8,048 nt of DNA from Planctomycetia bacterium (GTDB lineage: Bacteria; Planctomycetota; Phycisphaerae; Phycisphaerales; SM1A02). A program made the translations under genes and the position numbers. Below the pieces are notes generated by a model. That model saw only the letters and a list, made by a program, of their open reading frames with translations, made no database searches and was not told where the DNA came from. Where the stretch lies: the NCBI GenBank assembly GCA_005799475.1, contig SYGQ01000008.1, forward strand, positions 1 to 8,048. Direction: 5' to 3'. The stretch's first letter is position 1, and each line of letters begins with the position of its first letter. Shown piece after piece: positions 1 to 5,957 of this stretch.

Positions 1-402
1 CATTGCGGCAATGAGCTCGTCGCGGTCGGTGGCTGCATTCCGAGTCGCGATCGGACCCTCGGGACGCCGCGGTCCGGTCGTGTCTGCCTCACTCGTCGTG
101 GTCGCCGCGTCGAGGCTCAGTGTCTTCTTGCGACCGCCACGCTTCGCGCGCAACCGCGACCTCGCGTCATCGGCGAGGACGCGCGCCATGAACACCGTCG
201 CGAGGCCTCGCAAGTGCTCCTCGCTCGCCGGCGGCGATCGCTGTTGCATGAGGCGTATCACACTTTCGGCCACGAGGCTCGAGGGACTCATTCGATCGAC
301 TCCGCGTCGACTCGAGAGCGAACGCTCCGCGATGCGCCGGAGAGCCGAGTAATGCGCTTCGATGAGCGAAGAAAACGTTTCCACAACTCGTCGACGCGAC
401 AT
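1..402 (-). CDS. ECF-type RNA polymerase sigma factor, N-terminal part (runs off left edge)
   Basis: This is a predicted cytoplasmic transcription initiation factor of the planctomycete/acidobacterial Sigma70_ECF group (TIGR02999 type). The 134 visible residues cover the sigma-2 region at about 12-87. They include LRRIAERSL (21-29), SPSSLVAESVIRLM (39-52) and FMARVLADDARSRLRAKRGGR (71-91 region). These correspond to the family pattern of 'LRRLA..L', 'ptaLVhEaylRL' and 'mrriLvDhaRarraaKRGG..'. A low-complexity linker rich in Thr and Asp follows (98-127). The sigma-4 DNA-binding region would lie beyond the window. I chose the ATG at 402 because the conserved block begins about 12 residues later and no good in-frame alternative lies just upstream. 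The ribosome site is weak (GGTGG). The gene is divergent from the CotH-like gene, and its target promoters are unknown. The family call is fairly sure; the function beyond 'sigma factor' is not. Confidence 0.85.
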   Translation of the reverse strand, partial: MSRRRVVETFSSLIEAHYSALRRIAERSLSSRRGVDRMSPSSLVAESVIRLMQQRSPPASEEHLRGLATVFMARVLADDARSRLRAKRGGRKKTLSLDAATTTSEADTTGPRRPEGPIATRNAATDRDELIAAM

Positions 403-543
403 TGCGCCACCGACCTGCCAAGATCCTGATGATGGTGCCCCCAGAACCGCCATGCGCTGAATCATACGATTCGCCGCTCACGCCCACGCGCGGTTGCGGG
501 CGAATCGGGGGTTCACCCTGTCCCGACCTTCGCGGCGAGGACA
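403..543. other. Divergent intergenic region between sigma factor and CotH-like gene
   Basis: This 141-base gap must carry the promoters for both divergent genes. I see no convincing sigma-70 pair of -35 and -10 boxes on either strand. The only notable element is a near-palindrome at 459-472. A GAGG at 537-540 is the likely ribosome site of the CotH-like gene. No RNA gene or small ORF can be supported here. Confidence 0.5.
459..472. promoter_or_regulatory. Near-palindrome GAATC-ATAC-GATTC, possible operator or -10 element
   Basis: The 14-base element GAATCATACGATTC matches its own reverse complement at 12 of 14 positions and is locally AT-rich in a GC-rich background. On the minus strand it contains TATGAT (466-461), one mismatch from a -10 box, about 60 bases upstream of the sigma factor start codon. 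No TTGACA-like box lies at the proper distance. It could be an operator, part of a promoter, or chance. Confidence 0.2.
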
Positions 544-1983
544 ATGGACGGCATGAGTCCATCTCTGCTCGCCGCTGCCGCGTGGACCTTGTTCCTCAAC
601 ATGGCGAGTGTTGCCCGTGCGGGCGATCCTCCCTACGCGGCGCTCTTCGACGACACCCGCGTCCACGCCATCACGGTGACGCTCTCGGCCGCTGCTGCTG
701 AGTCGCTCCGGGATGACCCCACCGCATGGGTCCGAGCCGATGTCGAGATCGACGGGGCGGTCGTCCACGCCGTCGGAGTCCGGCACAAGGGCAACTCTTC
801 CATGGGCATCGGGACACCGAAGCTGCCTCTCAAGATCGACTTCGGCGAGTTCACGAAGGACCAGTCGTTCCACGGACTCAAGATGCTGGTCCTCAACAAC
901 AACTTTAAGGACCCGTCGATGTTGCGCGAGAAGTTGGCATATGACCTCTTCCGCGAACTGGGGGCCCCAGCCTCGCGCTGCGCACACGCGCGGGTGGTTC
1001 TGGAAGTGACCGGAGCTCCGCCGACGGAAGGCTCGGCCAGCCCCGCTCCCAAGCGAATCGATCTCGGCCTCTACACCATGGTCGAGCATGTCGACGAGGT
1101 GTTCCTCGACGAGCGATTCGGTACCCACGAGGGCAACCTCTACAAGTTGGAGATGGACCCGTTCCAGACGCGCGGCCCGGCGATGGGTCCCCCGGGCGCG
1201 TCTCGGTCCGTCGAACTGAAGACCAACGAGACGACGAACGACCGATCGCGTCTTGATGCGCTCGTGCGCGCGGTCGCGGAGGCGAGCGCCGACCTCTCCG
1301 TGATGGTCGACTTCCCCTCTTTCGCGAGATACACCGCGCTCTGTAGCGCGCTCGCCAATCTCGACTCGCCAGTTGGGACTGGACACAACGCGTACCTCTA
1401 CGACGATCCGAAGACAGGCAAGTTTGTCATCGTGCCGTGGGACCTCAATGAGGCGTTCGGGAACTTTCAGATGGGTCCTGCCAACGAACTACTGGACTGG
1501 AGCATCGCGAAGCCCTACGCCGGGCGCAAGCCCCTCTTTGAGCGACTCATGGGTGATGCAAGGTTTGCCGAACTCTATCGGACGGAACTCCGTCGGTTCA
1601 TTGATGGCCCTTTCAATCCGGCTCGCATGAATGCACGCATCGACGAACTCGCGAAGGTGATCCGCAAGGATGCCGGGTCCGACACCAACACGCGCCGCGC
1701 TCCAGACGAGTGGGCTCGCTCGCTGACGACGGACTCGTCGCCACCGAATGGTCCTGGTGCTCGCGGCCAACAGGCACGCGGACCGAACCCGATGCTCTCC
1801 ACCGTGCTTGGCCTCAAGCCGTTCGTGAGTCGCCGCGCCGAGTCGATCAAGACGCAACTCGACGGCAAGTCAACAGGCAAGGTGATTGAAGGACGGCTGG
1901 GTGGACCCGGCGGACCCCCTAGGCCGCGCGGCCAAGGTGGCCCCGGCGGCCCTCCTGGGGGGCCGCCCGTTCCCGGCGACTAG
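544..1983 (+). CDS. Secreted CotH kinase family protein with Gly/Pro-rich C-terminal tail
   Basis: The 479-residue product is an exported member of the CotH family, named for the Bacillus spore-coat protein kinase CotH. A signal peptide spans about residues 1-26, with an AxA-type site (A24-R25-A26 before G27). The CotH domain follows. VGVRHKGNSS (77-86) matches the family's 'vG.R.rGnss' strand. Next come PLKIDF (95-100), GLKMLVLNNNFKDPSMLREKL (111-131), GLYTMVEHVDEVFL (175-188) and NLYKLE (198-203). The active-site-like block HNAYLYDD...FVIVPWDLNEAFG lies at 281-306. The segment FVSRRAESIKTQL (427-439) is the usual C-terminal helix. The last 27 residues (453-479) are almost only Gly, Pro and Arg. 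The start could also be the ATG at 553; GAGG at 537-540 sits 3 bases before the first and 12 before the second. In non-sporulating bacteria the substrate is unknown, and it may be a cell-surface or extracellular protein. The ECF sigma gene is divergent, and the RidA-type gene converges on it and shares its stop tetranucleotide. Confidence 0.9.
   Translation: MDGMSPSLLAAAAWTLFLNMASVARAGDPPYAALFDDTRVHAITVTLSAAAAESLRDDPTAWVRADVEIDGAVVHAVGVRHKGNSSMGIGTPKLPLKIDFGEFTKDQSFHGLKMLVLNNNFKDPSMLREKLAYDLFRELGAPASRCAHARVVLEVTGAPPTEGSASPAPKRIDLGLYTMVEHVDEVFLDERFGTHEGNLYKLEMDPFQTRGPAMGPPGASRSVELKTNETTNDRSRLDALVRAVAEASADLSVMVDFPSFARYTALCSALANLDSPVGTGHNAYLYDDPKTGKFVIVPWDLNEAFGNFQMGPANELLDWSIAKPYAGRKPLFERLMGDARFAELYRTELRRFIDGPFNPARMNARIDELAKVIRKDAGSDTNTRRAPDEWARSLTTDSSPPNGPGARGQQARGPNPMLSTVLGLKPFVSRRAESIKTQLDGKSTGKVIEGRLGGPGGPPRPRGQGGPGGPPGGPPVPGD
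1945..1967. terminator. GC-only hairpin at the convergent gene ends (possible terminator or 3' stabiliser)
   Basis: GGCGGCCC (1945-1952) and GGGCCGCC (1960-1967) form a perfect 8-base-pair stem around a 7-base loop. A second, 12-base perfect palindrome, GGCCGCGCGGCC, lies at 1922-1933. Both sit inside the Gly/Pro tail codons of the CotH-like gene, and both fall just downstream of the stop codon of the converging RidA-type gene. No T-tract follows on either strand, so a classical intrinsic terminator is not supported. The stems may simply result from Gly/Pro codons (GGC, GGN, CCN). Confidence 0.25.
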
Positions 1984-2396
1984 CGCACTTCGCACGCGAG
2001 GCAGATCGCCTTCACTTCAACGGCGATCGGTGTAGGCAAGCTCAGCACCTCGATCGTCGTGCGCGCCGGGCCGGGATTCCCGGCGCCGGCGAAGTACTCG
2101 GCATAGATTCGGTTGTAGGTCGCGAAGTCACGCTTCATGTTCGTCAGGAACACAGTGACATCAACGACGCTCGTCCATGGCAGGCCCGCGTCGGCCACGA
2201 CGAACCGCACATTCTCGAAGCAGGCCCGGCACTGGATCTCGAAGTCAAAGGGTTCGACTCCAGGGATCACCGTGCTCCCTTTCTGACGCGGCCCAACTCC
2301 ACTCAGAAACACGAGATTTCCTGCGCGCTTCGCATGCGGATAGGGACCCACCGCCTCGGGTGCGCGCATGGAGTGGATCGCTTCACCATCACGCAT
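1980..2396 (-). CDS. RidA/YjgF-family protein, probable 2-aminomuconate deaminase
   Basis: This is a small (138 aa) cytoplasmic RidA-fold enzyme, probably trimeric like its family. It is predicted to deaminate 2-aminomuconate (or its enamine/imine tautomer) to 4-oxalocrotonate in the 3-hydroxyanthranilate pathway. The features that set it with aminomuconate deaminases rather than generic RidA are VGPYPHAKR (16-24), FLSGVGPRQKG (30-40), the long IPGVEP insertion (44-49), FENVR (60-64) and especially DVTVFLTNMKRDFATYNRIY (79-98). The RidA-conserved Arg (R112, in PARTT) and Glu (E127, in AVEVKAI) are present. The ATG at 2396 overlaps the upstream dehydrogenase stop codon by 8 bases and has an AGGGG site 7 bases upstream. 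A second Met at codon 10 is less likely. It is the last gene of the run, and its TAG lies in CTAG shared with the opposing CotH-like gene. A generic imine deaminase is the alternative. Confidence 0.92.
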   Translation of the reverse strand: MRDGEAIHSMRAPEAVGPYPHAKRAGNLVFLSGVGPRQKGSTVIPGVEPFDFEIQCRACFENVRFVVADAGLPWTSVVDVTVFLTNMKRDFATYNRIYAEYFAGAGNPGPARTTIEVLSLPTPIAVEVKAICLACEVR

Positions 2397-3891
2397 GCGT
2401 GGACCCCTGAAGTTGCGGGCTCGTCACTTCACGCGGGCCATGCACGACCGCGACCGGCTCGGCGAAGAAGCGCAGCGATTCCGTGCCGCCCTCTCGGCCG
2501 AGCCCACTCGCGCGCACGCCGCCGATGGGGACGCGGAGATCCCGCACCATCCATGAATTGATCCAGACGGTGCCGCAGTCGAGTGCCCCCGCGAATCGCT
2601 GCGCGCGTGTGTCGGTTCGGCACCACACGCTCGCGGAGAGCCCGTACCGAGTGCCGTTGGCGATCGCGATCGCCTCGTCATCGGTGTCGAATGGAATCAG
2701 CGTCGCGACAGGCCCGAAGATTTCTTCCTGATTCGACCGCGCGGTCGGTGCAAGCGAATCGATCAGCGTCGGCGCGAAGAACGCACCGCCGCGGACTCGC
2801 TCGGGCAGCACCGCCGAATCAACGCGAGAGCCGCCAACGAGGACTCGGCCGCCCTCTGAGATCGCCGCCTCCACGGCCGCCGCGACCTTCAGAAGATGCT
2901 GTGCCGAGATGAGTGAACCGAGATCCGTCGTCGATTCCATCGGGTCCCCCACCTGAAGGCGTCGCACCCTCGCCACGAGTCGAGGCACGAAGCGATCCCA
3001 CGCGGATCGCTCCACCAGAATGCGCGACGCGCAGTGGCACACCTGCCCCTGGTTCGTGAACGCCGCCCGCGCGATGCCCTCAACGGTCGCATCCACAGCA
3101 TCGCCCGCGACCGCGTCCGCGCAGACGATCGCGGCGTTCTTTCCGCCGAGTTCGAGCGCGACGCGCTTGAATGATGGCGCGGCGGCGCGTGCGATCGACT
3201 CGCCCGTCATGGTCCCGCCAGTAAATGTGATGCAGGCCACTCTCGGATGTGCCACGAGCGCCGCGCCCGAGAGCGGCCCGCGCCCATGCACGACATTCAA
3301 TACGCCGCGCGGGAATCCCGCCTCGACGGCGCGCTGCGCGAGCATCCATGCCGAGAGCGGCGTCACCTCGCTCGGCTTGCCCACCACCGTACAACCGGCC
3401 GCGAGCGCGGGCGCCATCTTCCAGGTGAAGAGATAGAGCGGGAGATTCCAAGGCGAGATGCAGGCGGCCACGCCGAGTGGTCGCCGCCTCACCATCGCGC
3501 GTCCCTGCGCCGTCTCGTAGGCCTCGAGTTCGGTATCGAGCACTTCGCGCGCGAAGAATCTCAGGTTGGCGATCGCCCGCGGAATGTCGAGGCTCCGCGC
3601 AAGCGACAACGGCTTCCCCGTGTCGATCGATTCCACGCGCGCAAACTCCTCCGAGTCGCGCTCGACAAGGTCGGCAAGGCGGTCGAGGAAACCCGATCGC
3701 GCCTTCACGGGCAGATCGCGCCACGCGGGAAACGCATTCGCCGCGGCCTCGACGGCCGCATCCACATCGTGCGCGGTCGAATCAGGCGCCGTCGCGATCT
3801 GCCCAAGCGTTGCCGGGTCGAACACATTGATGATGGCGCCGCCACTGGCGCCCTGAAACGCTCCATCGATCAGGTTCTGTACGACGCGCAT
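2389..3891 (-). CDS. Aldehyde dehydrogenase, probable 2-aminomuconate 6-semialdehyde dehydrogenase
   Basis: This is a 500-residue NAD-dependent aldehyde dehydrogenase, predicted to oxidise 2-aminomuconate 6-semialdehyde to 2-aminomuconate in tryptophan/3-hydroxyanthranilate breakdown. All key ALDH elements are present. SPWNLPLY (146-153) carries the oxyanion-hole Asn149. GKPSEVTP (171-178) and FTGGTMTG (223-230) form the Rossmann cofactor site. LELGGKN (246-252) has the general base Glu247. FTNQGQVCHC (278-287) has the nucleophile Cys285, and EEIFGPV (389-395) is the C-terminal signature. NSWMVRDLRVPIGG (445-458) resembles the Arg-bearing substrate loop of AMSDH and 2-hydroxymuconic semialdehyde dehydrogenases. 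Length is usual for the family. I start at the ATG at 3891; a GTG at 3900 is possible. A 111-residue extension of the open frame runs out of phase over kynB and is not real. A GAGGAGGG at 3933-3926 is too far upstream to serve either start. Without the neighbours, hydroxymuconic semialdehyde would be an equal substrate candidate; kynB and the RidA-type gene favour the amino compound. Confidence 0.92.
   Translation of the reverse strand: MRVVQNLIDGAFQGASGGAIINVFDPATLGQIATAPDSTAHDVDAAVEAAANAFPAWRDLPVKARSGFLDRLADLVERDSEEFARVESIDTGKPLSLARSLDIPRAIANLRFFAREVLDTELEAYETAQGRAMVRRRPLGVAACISPWNLPLYLFTWKMAPALAAGCTVVGKPSEVTPLSAWMLAQRAVEAGFPRGVLNVVHGRGPLSGAALVAHPRVACITFTGGTMTGESIARAAAPSFKRVALELGGKNAAIVCADAVAGDAVDATVEGIARAAFTNQGQVCHCASRILVERSAWDRFVPRLVARVRRLQVGDPMESTTDLGSLISAQHLLKVAAAVEAAISEGGRVLVGGSRVDSAVLPERVRGGAFFAPTLIDSLAPTARSNQEEIFGPVATLIPFDTDDEAIAIANGTRYGLSASVWCRTDTRAQRFAGALDCGTVWINSWMVRDLRVPIGGVRASGLGREGGTESLRFFAEPVAVVHGPREVTSPQLQGSTHA
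2404..2408 (-). promoter_or_regulatory. Ribosome binding site that decides the RidA-type start
   Basis: AGGGG on the minus strand lies 7 bases before the ATG at 2396, inside the last codons of the dehydrogenase gene. It favours the overlapping start at 2396 over the internal Met codon at 2369, which has no comparable site. Confidence 0.6.
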
Positions 3892-3944
3892 GGCGGCCAC
3901 AGCCTCAAGGATACGGCGGCTCGCGCCCTCCTCGCGTTGGCTAC

Positions 3945-4598
3945 CTAACGACTCGCTCGCCGAAGTGCTGCACGCACCGGGCTCGCGTCGAACCCTTCGA
4001 GCGCAAGAGGCAGCGCGCAGAGTTCGTACTCGCCGCAGTCCACATGGGCGAGCACGAGCCCCTCGATGATCGACACGCCTCGCGCCGCGAACCGCGCGTG
4101 CGCCGGAAGGTCCTTCGAGTCCGCGCAGTCCACACTGGGCGTGTCGACCCCGATGAGCCGCACGCCCGCGTCGGCGAGCCAGTCCACGAGCGCTGGTTCC
4201 AGCGCAAGGAAGTCCGCGCTCCACGCATCAGGATCCGGATACGAAAGCGTGGCGATGAGGAGCCTCGGTGTCGCTGGCACCCAGTTGTGTTTCACATCGA
4301 GATCCGCTCGGCCGACGCGCCGACTCGCGCACTCCGCCCCTGCGCGCACCCGGATGACTTCGCAACGACCCCAGTAGAGGTCCAGCGGCTGGCGGTCGAT
4401 CGTTGCGCCCTCTCGCTCATAGTGGCTCGGCGCATCCGCATGCGCTCCTAGGTGCACCGTCGTCGTGAGAGAACTCAGCGTGAACGCGTCACCCGTGCCC
4501 ATGTCAAACGCCACCGTTCGCAACAGCGGCACATCGCCAGGAAACACCGCCGTACGCTGCGAGAGCCTCGGGGAAATGTCGATGGCCTCCGCCGCCAT
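3945..4598 (-). CDS. kynB: Kynurenine formamidase (arylformamidase), bacterial cyclase-type
   Basis: This 217-residue metal hydrolase is predicted to cleave N-formyl-L-kynurenine to L-kynurenine and formate, the second step of oxidative tryptophan breakdown. It belongs to the metal-dependent cyclase family. The metal motif HLGAHADAPSHY is at 49-60, giving ligands H49, H53 and D55. DTPSVDCADSKDLPAH (152-167) supplies H167 and the KynB-typical DTPSVD-ADSK string. IIEGLVL (177-183) supplies E179. The C-terminal YELCALPLALEGFDASPVRA (191-210) is nearly diagnostic for KynB. The start region (IDISP...FPGD, 6-22) and the length match the family. The ATG at 4598 is preceded by the SDR stop codon with only 2 bases between. 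A 53-base gap separates it from the downstream dehydrogenase gene. An open frame in phase upstream of 4598 overlaps the SDR gene and lacks family similarity. No tryptophan dioxygenase (kynA) or kynureninase (kynU) adjoins it here, unlike the compact kynBAU operons of many proteobacteria. Confidence 0.95.
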   Translation of the reverse strand: MAAEAIDISPRLSQRTAVFPGDVPLLRTVAFDMGTGDAFTLSSLTTTVHLGAHADAPSHYEREGATIDRQPLDLYWGRCEVIRVRAGAECASRRVGRADLDVKHNWVPATPRLLIATLSYPDPDAWSADFLALEPALVDWLADAGVRLIGVDTPSVDCADSKDLPAHARFAARGVSIIEGLVLAHVDCGEYELCALPLALEGFDASPVRAALRRASR

Positions 4599-4600
4599 CG

Positions 4601-5407
4601 CTAGGTCTGCATCACCGTTCGACCACCATCGACAGGGAGATTGACTCCCGTCACATAGCTCGCCGCCGGCGAAGCGAGAAATGCCGCCACCGAGCCAATC
4701 TCGCCCGCGTCGCCCAATCGACCCGCGGGAATCGTTGCAATCGCCGCGCGCTCGACCTCGTCGACAGTCGACCCCGACCGAGTCGCACGACCCTTGAAGA
4801 TCGCCTCGAGCCGCGCGGTCTTCGTGAACCCGGGCAAAATCGTATTGACCGTGATGCCAAACGGCGCCAGTTCCCCCGCGAGCGAACGCGCCCAGTTCGC
4901 GACCGCAGCGCGCACGCTGTTGGAGACGCCCAGTCCGCGGATCGGCGTGATGACCGAAGTGCTCGTGATGTTGATGATTCGCCCGTACCCGGCCTCGCGC
5001 ATGCCTGGCGCGCACGAACGCACGATCGCTTGTCCCGTGAGCACATGCAACTCGAAGCCCTTGGCAAAGTCCTCGGGCTTTGCGTCGATGGCCGCACCCG
5101 GCGCCGGACCACCCGTGTTGTGCAGCACAATGTGCACAGCGCCATGTGCGGCCACATGCGCGTCGACCGCCACCTGCACCGCGCGCCAGTCGCCGTAGTC
5201 AACACACAGCGTGCGATGGGTCTGCGCGGCGGAACGCGGAAGTTCGCCGAGCACCTTCGCAAGCCCATCGGCGTTGCGTCCGACAAGCGTCACCGATGCG
5301 CCCGCACGCGCGAACGCGATGGCGCACGCACGGCCGATTCCCTGCGTCGATCCACCTACGAGGGCCTGCTTCCCGGAGAGCGAAGACGAGTCGTTCGATG
5401 AACTCAT
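4601..5407 (-). CDS. SDR-fold oxidoreductase, BKR-like subfamily with degenerate catalytic tetrad
   Basis: The 268-residue protein has the short-chain dehydrogenase Rossmann fold. The nucleotide loop is GGSTQGIG (18-25), in which the usual first Thr-Gly is Gly-Gly. NTGG (97-100) replaces the usual NNAG. INITSTS (145-151) keeps the catalytic-type Ser149. At the expected YxxxK position it has SNSVR (162-166), so both the catalytic Tyr and Lys are replaced. LPGFTKT (191-197) and the C-terminal VTGVNLPVDGG (252-262) are typical of the FabG-like group. An SDR subgroup annotated as beta-ketoacyl-ACP reductase-like shares this S-N-x-x-R pattern, so this is a conserved variant rather than decay. The start ATG at 5407 overlaps the upstream membrane-protein stop as ATGA, and its TAG lies 2 bases before kynB. 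That position suggests a role in the kynurenine/aminomuconate route, but substrate and cofactor are unknown. The fold is sure; the function is not. Confidence 0.92.
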   Translation of the reverse strand: MSSSNDSSSLSGKQALVGGSTQGIGRACAIAFARAGASVTLVGRNADGLAKVLGELPRSAAQTHRTLCVDYGDWRAVQVAVDAHVAAHGAVHIVLHNTGGPAPGAAIDAKPEDFAKGFELHVLTGQAIVRSCAPGMREAGYGRIINITSTSVITPIRGLGVSNSVRAAVANWARSLAGELAPFGITVNTILPGFTKTARLEAIFKGRATRSGSTVDEVERAAIATIPAGRLGDAGEIGSVAAFLASPAASYVTGVNLPVDGGRTVMQT

Positions 5408-5952
5408 GCCGCAGAGGCTAGCGAGGCGCGGCGCGTAAGGTGCGCGGCCCCAGCGACGGTCGTCGCCACCGCGAAAGCGATCAGCGTGACGAACAGAATC
5501 TGCGCTCTCGCGTGCGAGGTGGAAAGGGCGGCCTGCGCATTCACGATCGCGTCAGCCTTGCCGCCCCCGAGAGCCGCCCAGAATGCATCGGACGCCAGTT
5601 CCAACTGCACCCCCTGCGCATGCGAGATGATCGCCACAACGAGCGCCCCGGCGCAGAGGCTGATCTGCCAGGTGATGCGGGGGCCGCCGCGCGCCCCCGC
5701 GAGGAGTGCGGCCAAGAGCGCAGGCGCGACGAAACTCACGATCCCCGCCACCGAGAACGGCGATCGCGTCACCTGCCCACCGACCCATCGGGCGAGAATG
5801 TCCGGCGCAACGCCCTTGAGCGATGGTTCTGCGACCGCTGTCACTGACGCCGACTTCACGGCGACGAAGACCCAGCCTGCGTAGGCACCAACGACGACGA
5901 GCATGGCGACCCACGCCGCACCGAGGGCCACGAAGATCGAACAGCGCGCCAT
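5404..5952 (-). CDS. Predicted four-helix inner-membrane protein of unknown function
   Basis: I do not recognise a family with confidence. The 182 residues contain four hydrophobic stretches at about 5-31, 67-85, 93-110 and 150-170. Between the first two lies a soluble loop (32-64) with a Pro and Arg/Gly-rich segment, and between the last two an acidic-to-neutral loop (115-145). The C-terminus is basic (HLTRRAS). The spacing of helices is loosely like DUF4149 or DUF1772 membrane proteins, but no signature residue proves it. I start at the ATG at 5952, which begins a typical hydrophobic N-terminus 5 bases after the upstream gene's stop. A longer open frame to 6216 runs over the DUF1579-like gene in another phase and is not used. 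No clear ribosome site is visible. The gene overlaps the SDR start by 4 bases (ATGA), so the two are probably translationally coupled. A role in uptake or export for the tryptophan module is conceivable but unproven. Confidence 0.75.
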   Translation of the reverse strand: MARCSIFVALGAAWVAMLVVVGAYAGWVFVAVKSASVTAVAEPSLKGVAPDILARWVGGQVTRSPFSVAGIVSFVAPALLAALLAGARGGPRITWQISLCAGALVVAIISHAQGVQLELASDAFWAALGGGKADAIVNAQAALSTSHARAQILFVTLIAFAVATTVAGAAHLTRRASLASAA

Positions 5953-5957
5953 GGTCG

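Noticed and set aside
11..352. Plus-strand open frame opposite the sigma factor (113 codons)
   Set aside because: The minus strand in this stretch encodes a recognisable sigma-2 region; the plus-strand product has no motif.
478..1386. Long open frame on the minus strand opposite the CotH-like gene (302 codons)
   Set aside because: It lies antisense to a well-supported CotH-domain gene, its translation is Arg/Val/Glu-rich with no recognisable motif, and long antisense frames are expected at this GC content.
1922..1933. Perfect GGCCGCGCGGCC palindrome as a protein-binding or restriction-type site
   Set aside because: It lies in Gly/Pro/Arg codons of the CotH tail, where such symmetry arises easily. 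It is kept only as part of the convergent-end observation.
3247..3948. Plus-strand open frame opposite the aldehyde dehydrogenase gene (233 codons)
   Set aside because: It is the antisense of conserved ALDH motifs, its product is Arg/His-rich and lacks domains, and it has no ribosome site.
3892..4224. 111-residue N-terminal extension of the dehydrogenase frame over kynB
   Set aside because: The extension is an out-of-phase reading of the conserved KynB sequence, with low-complexity Arg/Ala composition. ALDH similarity and normal length begin at the ATG at 3891.
4599..5015. 139-residue N-terminal extension of the kynB frame over the SDR gene
   Set aside because: It is an out-of-phase reading of the SDR sequence. 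KynB family similarity starts just after the ATG at 4598, which follows the SDR stop by 2 bases.
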